A stretch of 64,000 bases of DNA. Source: Marsupella aquatica. Its lineage: Eukaryota; Marchantiophyta. The position numbers and the translations under genes are program-made. Under the pieces are notes generated by a model. It had not been told where the DNA came from. It was given only the letters and a program-made list of their open reading frames with translations, and ran no database searches. The stretch covers positions 12,400,001-12,464,000 of the forward strand of contig OZ316894.1 of assembly GCA_973895155.1 (NCBI GenBank), given 5' to 3'. This document shows positions 45,782-55,860 of the stretch, in pieces. Each line of letters opens with the position of its first letter. Within the stretch, counting starts at the first letter, position 1.

Positions 45782-47639
45782 TAGCATGATTCTGGAGAAC
45801 CCGTTGCCAAACTCAAAAGATTAATTCCTTCAGTATCATCTTTGAGTCGACCTTTTTTCTCTCGAAATGGATGGTTAAAGTAACAGGTTAGACCAATTGC
45901 AGCTACTTTACATGCACTGTAAAATATTTTTAGAAGCCTTTTCGTCACGTCCGTGTGGTTGAAACGGATTATTTGTGTCGCTTGGTCAGAAATATGAGAC
46001 CAAATTACAGATTTCGTTTGTAAATTATTTCAATTGTTGAGTCATTCACCCATACCCTGTATCTGAGCTGGACATGAACTCCTGCTGTTTCTCATCCAGC
46101 AATCTGAGATTAAGTCCGGGCCCACGTCCACTCATGGGAAAAGTATAGAGGATCGTTCCATAAATGCAGTATAAGAAAAGACCTTTGAAGTTATTCAGCC
46201 CGCGTCCTGGTCTCCCTCTACAGTGGCGGGGTGAGGTGGGAAGAGATGATGGCATTTATAATGCTAACACCTTGTGTAGAAGATCAAACTGACCTGATCA
46301 CCCATCCATCAGAGAGATGTCTTAACTTGTAAATATGTCAGTTTAATCGTTAGATATTTATCGATCTGTTGTTGTTGGTCCAACTGGTATATCCAATGTT
46401 TTGTAACTGATGATAAAGAGATTGTGACGCATGAATCAGCATTGGAACAACTTGCTATCTCCGTCGTCTTTTGTTGATAACGTCCTGTTACGTATCCTAT
46501 GATCGGTGCGAATTCAGTTTCCTCTTTGCTGTGTTAAGTTTAAAATATATATGGACACCATGGGCTGTTTCCATCATACGAAACTCGGCAGTACAAATGG
46601 AAGGGACGGCAGCATCATACCACGTCGGCCCGCATTCTTTCAGAACTCGCACAGGTCGGGGTACCTCTCGCAGGTGGGGCAGCACACGGGAAATGTACCA
46701 AGAGTATGGCAAGTCGTCGGGGTATTCTGCGCCGTAACATTTGCCCTGCACCTATTACCGACATCTTTCCTGCAAGGCAAAAGATTCTGAGGGGATTTAT
46801 AGAGGGTCTGATGGTGCATTGCATGTCTTTCTCTCGGTATCAAATTAGATGTGCCATATTCGCGGACTTGTAAATCCTTCTTGATCAGACTGATCGTACA
46901 GAGCGGAAGCAAGGCCGCCGCTCCCTCGACGTATCTAGGGTATAGTCGGCCTCACAAGATTATTTTCCGCCCCATCTGGGATGTGAGCAAATGTCTCTGA
47001 GTCCTATAGCTTGACATAGAAGGGCCTCACGCCAGTTGCTGAGCACAGCTTTTTGGTGTGCCGTACTCGACTGCAATTTCCTGTGAGCATGTTACGAACC
47101 TCGTCCAGAATCTCGTCCCAGACGTAGAGATATAATTAAACAATTGAGTTCCTAGGCGCACATTTGCTCCACCTGAAACCATTAAAGACTAGAAAACAAA
47201 GAACAATACCGTACAGCTGAAGATTATTCAGTGTCCGCATCTGGCCACGCGTGCCCTCACTCGTAGATTAGAGACAAAACTGGAGTGAGTCCAAAGATGT
47301 AGACACTTATGTGAGCTTATGCAACGATGGCTCAAAACTGACGTCGTCCAATCAGGGCATAAACTTCATTCCATTCTGAAGCTAGGCCAGTGATATATTA
47401 TTTTTAATGACAGCTCCTGCTACTCTGAGCCTCGCAAATATAAGGTCACAATGCAAAACAAAATTTTGTTCTCGCTGTTCCAACTCAAATGCTTCTGCCA
47501 CCAGAAGGGGGCTAAGGGTACCTTAGCTGCTTTCGAGGACGCTTTGCAACTTGTCATAGTAGACAACCTGGTTCATGCGTCTGTAACTGCCCAGGCTACG
47601 TGGTCTAGGTCGGTAAAGAGCAGCTGGGCAAATTCACAA
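45782..47639. other. Gene-free gap between convergent genes
   Basis: This gap lies between the stops of CcdA and G-gamma. A 79-residue open frame from an ATG at about 46552 to 46790 ends in a hydrophobic stretch (VVGVFCAVTFALHLLPTSF), and the opposite strand is also open. No family was recognised and it is not called. The remainder holds nothing recognised. Confidence 0.5.
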
Positions 47640-49026
47640 TCAAAGCCGTGTGGCTGGAATACAACAACATGTTGACCTGGGTACTGGAGGCCCCGTGAAC
47701 CATCGGTCCCAGTGAGGATCCGACTGTTGTTGAACGCCAGAGCTGCACAATACATCTAGCCGGCATTAGCCATCCTTTCAAGCAGCAGCCTTGTCAATGC
47801 AGCGACAAATAAACTCGACAAAAGACAACAAGCCTTCTGAAGAAGTATGAGTGGGTTCCAACTTACTTTGCAAGAAATGGGTCAATTTGGTTCTCAATTG
47901 AATGCACCAACCTGTACATGAAAGCAGGGGGCCGCGGTCTTAGGAGAGATGAATTTTTCACATGAATTTGAAATGACTTTAGCAAGATTCCAGGTATCAT
48001 TCCAGGTATCAAGATGCACGGCTTGAGAAAATTGATGATTCAATCCACTGTTTGCACTAGAATGGCTAACTTAGGACATCTGAATTAAACAGCCTAAGGA
48101 AGTGCCCAGGGTGCATACAATCTGCATACTTCAGAGGCTGGCGGCAAATTATCCAATCTCTGCAGTTCCTCCTGCAACAAGAAGAAAAAGCTTTCAAAAA
48201 TCAAAAGCATGCTGGATCGCTCCGTACATGCTCGTATTGATTCGAAGCAACGTAGGTAGGAAGAGATGCTTCCTAACACGACTTTTATCTCACTGTGTGC
48301 AACAGGGTTTAAGTTAACCCCTCACGATCGGATCTGCTCCTAAATAGTTTCCGACACAGTGAATTAGCCAACAAACTATGATAAAACAACAAGAGATTCG
48401 TTCACGAAAGCATTCAAAGACTGAGTAAATCCAAAATCCATCACAAGCTCAACTAGAAGAGAGATACCAAAAGTGAAAAAGCCATCAAAGATATCCCAGT
48501 ACAGCATTAAAGGGAACAACAGTTTTGGCAATGATAGCATTACAAGGCACCCCGCATTGCATAAAACGCGAACTTACTAGATCAAGTCAAACCTCTGCTG
48601 AATTATCACGCCTAGAAACAGAATAGATGGCATTCATAGAACGTGCAAGATCTTTTCGAGCTCAGGGCAACGTAAGGGAGGGCAGAGCCGGGCCTTGAGT
48701 CAATTCTTTATCAGCTCATTCAATTCAAACAGCAGGCTTTCATAGGGGCAACCTCAAAGCTACGTAGACTTGCGCCTCAAAGCAGAGGAGAGCACGAGGA
48801 AATAAGTAGGCAGGCAGGCAGCTACCTGTAGAAGCCGAATTTCCTGGTTGAGTCGATTCAATTCGGCCTTCTTTCTCGCCCGGCCATGTAAATCCGGCCC
48901 CGCCCGTGGTTGCGGCATCATATTACTTTGGCTGTAAGACGACGAAGGACCGGGATTGTAACTCGGGGAGCTCCTACTACTTGTGCTAGCTACATTACTA
49001 GGATACCTAAGTACCGGCTGCTCCAT
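47640..49026 (-). CDS. Heterotrimeric G protein gamma subunit
   Basis: Four exons in gene order: 48826-49026, 48119-48171, 47867-47911 and 47640-47742, giving 133 residues with all phases consistent. Residues 1-48 are Ser/Pro-rich. The coiled-coil GGL region follows: ARKKAELNRLNQEIRLLQ, EELQRLDNLPPASEVCRL and LVHSIENQIDPFLA. The plant-specific signature DPHWDRWFTGP lies near residue 115, followed by STCCC. Plant G-gamma subunits bind G-beta and anchor the dimer at the plasma membrane. Most short ones end in a CaaX box; here CCC is followed by IPATRL and stop, so no CaaX is present in this model. A GTATTC donor inside the last codons could lead to an extra exon, which was not found. The Cys cluster could be palmitoylated. 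Confidence 0.9.
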
Positions 49027-50210
49027 GTATCTGCGGCCCGCCTCTCAAACACAACACATGCACTCGAGCATCCCAGCGCCTTGTTGGTTTACAGAACAGT
49101 ACAGTAACCTCCTTGCCTCCGCTCTCTCTCTCCTCTCCTAGATTCCGCTTCGTTCTCTTCCCTGGTTCTGCAGCAGATAATGAATGAGTCTACCCAAAAA
49201 TTCCCGGCTACAATTCTCTTTCCGTATGCTCTCCCTGTGCTACACTTGTACTTCTTCGCCGAACCCCGTGGTTCTCACTGCTTACTGACGACGTCTGCTG
49301 AATCCTCCTACTCTCCTTCACTCCTTCAGTCAAATCGTCGAATCTCCTCCGTGTCCATCTCATCTCATCTCATCTCATCTCATCTCATCTCATCTCATCT
49401 CATTGTGAAAAGTCTTTCTCTCATCGTCTGCCTCCCTCCTTCCCGCATGCCTGCCTGCCTTCCTACCTCGCCCGGAAGGCCTGAACAGACAGGAAAGAGA
49501 AACTGGGAATCGTAGAAGCAGAGCATGGATAGCGAGGACAGCATGCCAACGACAAAGGGATCAATCGAATCGTGTTCGACAGAACCGGATGAGGGAGAAG
49601 AAGACCCAACAGACAGCCTCTCCGCGAGGGAGGAGACTTTCGAGTCAGGACTCCCAGAGAATAGCTTTTTCATTCCAGTAGCAGCATGGGGAAGAAGACC
49701 CCAACAGAGATGGGCCCTCCTCTGCAGATTGGGAAGTGGTGACGACAAACCTCCCGAGGCGAGAGGAGCTTTTCAGTAGTAGTAGTGCAGGACCTTGCCG
49801 TTGACGCCTGGGGTGACGACGTCCGCAGGAGTCTCTTCTTCCGTCTGCCTGTCTCACAACAGTTTCCCAGTTTCCCGGGTTTTTCTCGGTCAGCATTCGT
49901 GCGAGCGTAAATTCGGTGAGGAATGAAAAGGTTACCCGTGTAACCATTTTAGGAGGTGCATGTTATTTCCAGAGTCTCCTGCCCCGAAAGTCATGATAGT
50001 TAACTTCTATTCCCACTATGACTCTACTACCTCAATTTGATGGACCTTAAGTCCCTAGTTATGGGTTATGAAATCACAACGTTAGTGGTTACAAAGGTAG
50101 TGGTTACAGTGAGTCGTGAAAGAAAAAACAATAAAAACTTTGAACTTACACCCTATTATTTCCATAGTCTTTTGCCCGAAAAATCTTTTCCTCATCCTAT
50201 CATGACTATA
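49027..50210. other. Upstream region of G-gamma; no firm gene
   Basis: The first few hundred bases should be the G-gamma promoter and leader; they contain the (CATCT)n microsatellite. A 84-residue frame from ATG 49525 (MDSEDSMPTTKG onward, Ser/Glu-rich) to the stop at 49779 has a good start context and could be a first exon of a divergent gene cut off by the Helitron at 50211, but no later exon or family was recognised. Confidence 0.4.
49356..49402. repeat. Pentanucleotide microsatellite (CATCT)n
   Basis: About nine perfect CATCT units, 330 bases upstream of the G-gamma ATG. On the gene's strand it reads (AGATG)n. It may lie in the promoter or 5' leader. Confidence 0.97.
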
Positions 50211-50237
50211 CTAGCCCCATGCCCGTGCGTTGCACGA

Positions 50238-50497
50238 AAGACTTCGAGTGAGGGCAAGATGTCAAGGAGAGGGCAAGATTTTGAGGAGACGGCAAGATGT
50301 CGAGGTGAGGGCAAGATGTCGAGGTGATGGTAAGATGTCGAGGTGAGGGCAAGATGTTGAGGTGAGGGCAAGATGTTGAGGTGAGCGCAAGATGTCGAGG
50401 TGAGGGCAAGATGTGAAGATGATGGTAAAATGTTGAGGAAAGGGCAAGATGTCGAGGTGAGGTCAAGATGTTGAGATGAGGGTAAGATTTTGAGGTG
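50238..50497. repeat. 19-base purine-rich minisatellite, about 14 copies
   Basis: Units approximate gaggtgagggcaagatgtc, with changes such as ttga for tcga. It begins directly after the Helitron terminal hairpin. Confidence 0.92.
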
Positions 50498-50633
50498 AGG
50501 CAAACATGGTTATGCATTGCAAACATATAATTCAAGCAAAAAGTCAAACAGATTAATACCAAAGTGATACAATCTTTATTCACGCGTTCAATAAAGAACC
50601 TCATCATATACAACATTTTTTGTCAACCTTGCT

Positions 50634-51179
50634 TCAGTGACCCTCCTTGGAATCCGAAAGGAAAACCTTGATAGTTGTAGAAGATGTTGCCCTTGAAAAT
50701 GCTACACACAACTGTACGTGACTAAATACAGATTTTGAAAGTTGTGACCCTACATGATCTAAAGTCTGACCTTGAACCTTGTCTATGGTCATTGCATATG
50801 TCACTTGAATGGGAATTTGGACCCTACGTAATAAAAAAGGAAATGATTTGTCAGATGTCAACGGAATCTGTGGGATAAATGTAAGGGTCCTTGCATGCTT
50901 TCCTGCAAGAACTCGTGCCTCAATGACACGACGATTCATTGCTCTCACAATTAGGTGAGTACCATTACACAACCCCAAAGAGTGATCTATAATCCAAAGT
51001 AAAATGACAGGGCATCCAACCTTCACTACCAACTTATGAGGCGGCACACCACTCGGCGTGAGTGTATTCAAGAACTCCGTAGGGTAAAAATTCTCCCCTT
51101 CGAGCTGATCCGGACGATCAACGCTAAAAAACTCCCTAGATTCACCAGGAAGTCCTTCTAAGATATCTGAGGACTCCAT
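50634..51179 (-). pseudogene. Helitron PIF1-like helicase, C-terminal fragment
   Basis: 181 open residues match the C-terminal third of Helitron/PIF1 helicases: VPPHKLVVKVGCPVILL, GLCNGTHLIVRAM, the motif V-like MTIDKVQGQTLDHVG and the motif VI-like QLCVAFSRATS. Family forms are usually MTINKSQGQTL and QLYVALSR, so the key lysine is replaced by Val-Gln context. The frame begins only after the Walker A and B region, which is missing, so the copy is not functional. Confidence 0.85.
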
Positions 51180-51762
51180 TAATTTTTAGTGCCTCGTCAT
51201 TTGTCGGCGCCAGGGTAGCTCTTTCACTTAAGAAACTGTCCTTGGGCCCCAGCCTTTGTAAACTAAAGAGGTATATGTGCATACACCCCCCTCCCTAGTA
51301 CCCCTTATTATTTTTGGAAGTCTATAAAAATTTCTCTTGTTATTCTTAAAAACCTAATTTTGGAGAATAAATCTGCCCCTTTGAGATATTATAATTTCAC
51401 ATTTTACACCATTTATGAAAGCCTTGAAAAGTTATAAATTTATCATGTGCAAACGGTTCTAAAACTGAAGGGAGTGTTTTGGAAGGGTTTTGGGTACATA
51501 CATTTTTGTGTTCATGACCCTTTAACCCCAAACTTCAACTTTGGGGCATTTCTGAACCACAGGGCAGGGTAGTCAGGGTTCAAAAGCTCCAAAGTACTAA
51601 ACTACTCTGAATCATAGATGTTGCAAGCATAATTATATGTCATATACACATGTTCCAATAAAGGGTGGCCACAAGGACCAATCCTATTGTGACACGTGTC
51701 ACATCCATATTACATCACCTCTTGAAGCATATTAATTTGGGCGACATTTATATAAGCCTATA

Positions 51763-52026
51763 TTAGTTAGAAAGGGTTCTTTGAATAAAACCATCCCTTG
51801 ATATTTCTAAGCCAATTATAAAAATTAATCTCAAATCAGATTTTTTGCATCCTTCATCCGTTCGCACATCCAACCCATTATTAATAATGTTGGGGGCCCA
51901 GGGGAACCTGTCGTCCACAGTAGCAAGAGATGGGTAAATTGCATGAATCAATGATTTCACACGTACTCCATCCACCACCATAGACTCAAGGCAAGTAATA
52001 AGATTATTTGAAGGCAAGGCAGACAA
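51763..52026 (-). pseudogene. Helitron helicase, middle fragment
   Basis: 87 residues include VKSLIHAIYPSLA, matching the 'LI.FIYP.L' segment that lies between the DEAD-like motif and the C-terminal part in Helitron helicases. The 580 bases between this and 51179 are AT-rich and broken. Supporting evidence is its strand, order and distance from the C-terminal fragment. Confidence 0.55.
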
Positions 52027-52148
52027 ACCAATGAACGACCCTTAAAAGACATAAAAAACTCCAATGGCCATGGATGACTCCCACCCTCAGCTCATTTTGT
52101 AAATGGACGAAAGGCAAAAAATGACGGCATTGGTTATTACAGTGTTAG

Positions 52149-52600
52149 ATAGCTCAATGCCCGTGCCTTGCACAGAATATCTCGAGGTGAAAAAAAAGAG
52201 GTTGAGAAGAGAAAAAGATGTCAAGGAGAAGCCCGAGGAGAAGACAACGTGTCAAGGTGAGATAAGATGTCAAGGAGAGGAAAAATATTGAGGTGAGAAA
52301 AAGATGTCCAGGAGATGAAAAGACGTTGAGAAAAGAAAAGAGGTCAAGGTGAAGAAAAGATGTCAAGGAAAAGAAAAGATGTCGAGGAAAAGAAAAGATG
52401 TCGAGGTGAGCAAAAGATTTGAAGGAGAGAAAAGATGTGAAGGTCAGCAAGAGATGTTGAGGAGATCGAGGAAAAAAAGCCAACTTGGAAAAGAAAACAT
52501 GTCAAGGAGCTAGAGAAAACATGTCAAGGAGGGAAAAGTCATCGAGATGAGAAAAAGATGTCAAGATGGGACAAAGACGTCAAGGTGAAAGAAGATGTCA
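52149..52600 (-). mobile_element. Helitron-like tail (family 1) with minisatellite
   Basis: Terminal wording 'agctcaatgcccgtgccttg' then cac at 52151-52173 matches the end at 35737-35760 (agctcaatacctgtgcgttg then cac). CTAG has become atag at 52149-52152, so the end is mutated. It is followed inward by a degenerate 19-base array with 'gaaaagatgtcaagg' and 'gaggtgag' units to about 52600. Confidence 0.6.
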
Positions 52601-54312
52601 TAGGAGGCAAAGATGATAAAGGTAAAATATGTAAGATGTTAGTGTGTTGCAAGATTGTTGTTGGGAGCATGTTTTGCTAGCGGCCATGAAGTCATTGTAG
52701 CCATGTTGTCCCGCATGTTGTTATTGCCAAAGTGATGGGGGTGAGCACAAAAACAGGCTATAGCGACGGGGGGCAGGCGCGGTTGCAGGGTACGTGGATG
52801 AAGATTTTTTTCTCACCCTGGTGGCCTCCTGTCCCGTCCTTTCCCGTACTGTCCCTTCCCTCTCCTTTCTCTCCTCCCTCTCGTGCTCACCCTCCCTCGT
52901 GTTATCATTGCAAAAAGTGTGTCACTCATTGAGAAAATGTTGCCACTATAGAAATCCATGCAATCAAACATTTCAGAAGTCAACAAACAAATAGGGGATG
53001 GAAGACACAAAAGGGTAGAGAGTCAGAGTTAAAGAAAGGGTTAGGCAAGCCCTAAGGTGAGAGCTAGGGCTGGACTAATATAGACATATGGCAAGTAGAG
53101 TGTTGGCAACAAAGAAACCATGCAAGCCCCCTAATGGCTTCTCCTTCCCATTGGTCCGATAATCTTCTCCCCCTAGTTTGGGGAGTCCAATGGTCACCAA
53201 AAAGGTCACATAAATTAGATGACCTTTATTTTATCACATCCTTAATTTCTCCCTTAACCTTTTTTTTCTTTGTCTTTTTTCTGCCTCCTTGATTTTTCCT
53301 TTCCTTCCCCACCCCCGCATGACTTGGAGAGGGCTTGCGGTGCTGGACAGGCCCGTGGAGTAGTTGGGTGCCAAGAGTTGAGGAGTCAGGGTGGGCAGAA
53401 GGAGAGCGGAAGGGCGGAAGAAAGGCGGAACATATGTAGGGTGGGGTCAAATGGCCATGGAGTGAGTTATGGGCAGTTGGGTTTTGGCCTTAGATCTGGC
53501 TAGTGTGGAGAGGGCAGCAAATGGAAGGCAAGAGGGGGGGGGGGAGGACATGAAAGAAATTCAAAAGCAAAATTTAATAGGATAATTAATCACTTGAGAG
53601 GAGGATCCAATATCCTGATGAGAGATTGGCAAGTCTCAAGAGGGCCCAGGTAAATAATGGCCTTGCACCCTCATACATGCCACCATCAACCCAAGAGTAC
53701 TCATACCTTCTCACACACCTTAACTGACTTTACTATTTTAAAAACCGTTGCCCCTATCTTCCCCCAAGGAAAAAGAACCGCATCACACAACAACCCACAA
53801 AAATCACATAATGGTCTCTTCAATAGTAAATATATAAGAACAAACTCCCAAAAGGTATCTCCCAATCTCCCCCAACAAATTAAAATGGAAAGAAATAAAA
53901 ACCTTCTAAAAAAGACAGAAAACTATCAATAAATGAAAAACTATTTCTAGGTCTTCGTTCCCTCTCCTTGGGATTCTCCCAATAATGATTGAGTGGAGGT
54001 TGTAACTTGTATCTCTTTATACATTTACTCATGTCCATTAAATTGTATGTAGACATCATAATTCGTATCTATACACATTTTATAGGTTGCCTCAACTTTA
54101 GATAATCTGACAATTCTCAAAAGTGACAGAATAAATCTAAAGGTGGACATGAGTTCCCACCAAAAGCTAGTTTGTAAAGGGACGATGAACTCTTTTGGCG
54201 GGATTGTATATTATAGATGTAGATGGGCTGCTGTTCTGGACTGAACCCTGCTTGCTGTATGCTTATAATAGCTTCCCATTTGTCTGTTTATTGCCATTTT
54301 TTTATCAGAGAG

Positions 54313-54447
54313 TTTACTACCCTCTGCCCAGACTATCATTATCCTATATTTTAGGTCCCGATCCTTACCAAAAACCCAACCTCTGGATTAACTAAACCCA
54401 TAGGGTTGTATAGGATAATGATAGTCTGAGCACAGGGTTAGTAGGCC
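54313..54447. mobile_element. Foldback element with 36-base arms
   Basis: The left arm (about 54313-54350, containing cagactatcattatcctata) and right arm (about 54409-54447, containing tataggataatgatagtctg) are inverted copies with a 20-base perfect core and a few mismatches outside. The 60-base centre has no coding capacity. It fits a very short MITE or a hairpin precursor. Confidence 0.7.
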
Positions 54448-55149
54448 ATAATTTTGTGACTAGAAAGTGAGAAATCTAGCCAGCTTTTCTGAGCATTCTG
54501 GGAGTAGGTTCAGACTAGAACCCCAGCCCAAATGGTTGTTAGGGTATGTAAATGTGTTGGGAAAAGTTAACAATCACAAATACACTTCCTCAGTTCAATT
54601 GGGCACAGACTATTCTTAGAGGGCACCAACGCATATAGGGAGGAGCAACTTTTGATGAAATTGCTGGTACGTTGACTGCCCAAGTTGCTAACGGTTACAT
54701 TTTGCGGGAACCGCAGATTTTAGGTCTGTGACCATCCTGCACCATTTGGATCATGGGAAACCTCAGGGATTGAGCTGGATTGAGCTGGTTTGAGATGCCC
54801 TAGTAATTGTAGATTTGTAAGTCCAGAGTTTAGGGTCACCCTCCACAGGGCTCTCTCTGTACAGAAGCAATTGCAACAAGAAGGAGACCCAATCATAGGG
54901 AGGATTCCACCAACTGTGAGTTCAGGAGACAATCCAGCTCTGCCCAGTGAGAACTTCATTTACCAGTTGTTATGGAGTTCTCCACTTCTCTAGTCTCTAG
55001 TCTCTAGATATATATAATATCAAAATATCCAATCCGTGAAGATAAGGTTTGGTAGACCTTGGGACAAGTCCACCAAAGGAGGTGGTCAGAACATGACTTT
55101 TAAACGCTAAGTTTTTAATGGCCTTTCAAATTGGAGTATACTATTGGCC

Positions 55150-55475
55150 TCAATCGACCAGGAATAATCAGTGAATGTATATCACACTACGAAAGACCAA
55201 AAGCTCTAAATCAGTGGTATAAATATACCAAGAACGAAAAGCTCCAAACCTGTGAATGTATATCATATTGCAAAAGAAAGAAATTTCGAAAAGAAGCTCA
55301 CAGGTCTAAAGAACTAAAAGCTCCAAAACCTGTGACTACAAACCACACTCCAAAGAACAAAAAGCTCCAGACATGAATATATCTCACACTCCAAAAGAAC
55401 AGAAAGTTCCAAGCTTGGAGACAACATCCCAAAGGCTCGAGAATCTTTGGAGAACAAAAAGTTCCAATCCAAGGC
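55150..55475. repeat. Degenerate tandem array, about 56-base unit
   Basis: At least five diverged units contain 'agaacaaaaagctccaaa' or 'gaacagaaagttccaa' with 'tgaatgtatatcacac' or 'tgactacaaaccacac' between them. It ends about 380 bases before the exonuclease start codon. Confidence 0.7.
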
Positions 55476-55860
55476 TGCAACGAGAGTGACTAAAGTGATC
55501 AGTCCAAGTGAAAATGTCAACCTGGCAAAGACCCATCCAGTTTGTGGAGTTCAATTCAGTGACCAAGCCATGCGCACAGCACTGTAGTAGACTCATTCTG
55601 TCAAATTATATGAGAAGAAACAAGTGTGTCCGACGTGGGTCAGCTGCTCACCTGGTCACTCAAGCGTACTTCATACTCCATCGGTTCTTCGGCTCACATT
55701 TCAGCATTCTTCTTGGGGGCTGAGTGATTTTGAAGTGATTGCACCGCACCGCATTCAGCGCGCAGTGGAAGATCTTGCTCGGGAAACGAGAGCAGTAAGC
55801 TGCAGGAAAATTGTACAGAACTGAATTGTGCTCCGTGGTGTTCATTGAGGTTGATTGACG

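Larger units (their letters stand above)
50211..52140 (-). mobile_element. Decayed Helitron with helicase remains, family 1
   Basis: The 3' end on the minus strand has a CGTGC-AAC-GCACG hairpin (50224-50236), 9 bases, CTAG (50214-50211) and a flanking T. Inward lies a 19-base minisatellite (50238-50497) and then two helicase fragments on the same strand (50634-51179, 51763-52026). The strand agreement of hairpin, CTAG and helicase supports one element. The 5' end is not found; the tail of another element begins at about 52149. Rep endonuclease sequence was not seen. Confidence 0.75.
52601..55860. other. Gene-free stretch
   Basis: No gene was recognised. It contains pyrimidine-rich and purine-rich tracts (52830-52900, a G run at 53537-53546), an inverted-repeat element at 54313-54447 and a degenerate tandem array at 55150-55475. 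The last 350 bases probably include the exonuclease promoter and leader. Confidence 0.5.

Noticed and set aside
46497-46824. Overlapping short frames on both strands
   Set aside because: One has a hydrophobic end, but there is no family match, no splice support and complementary openness.
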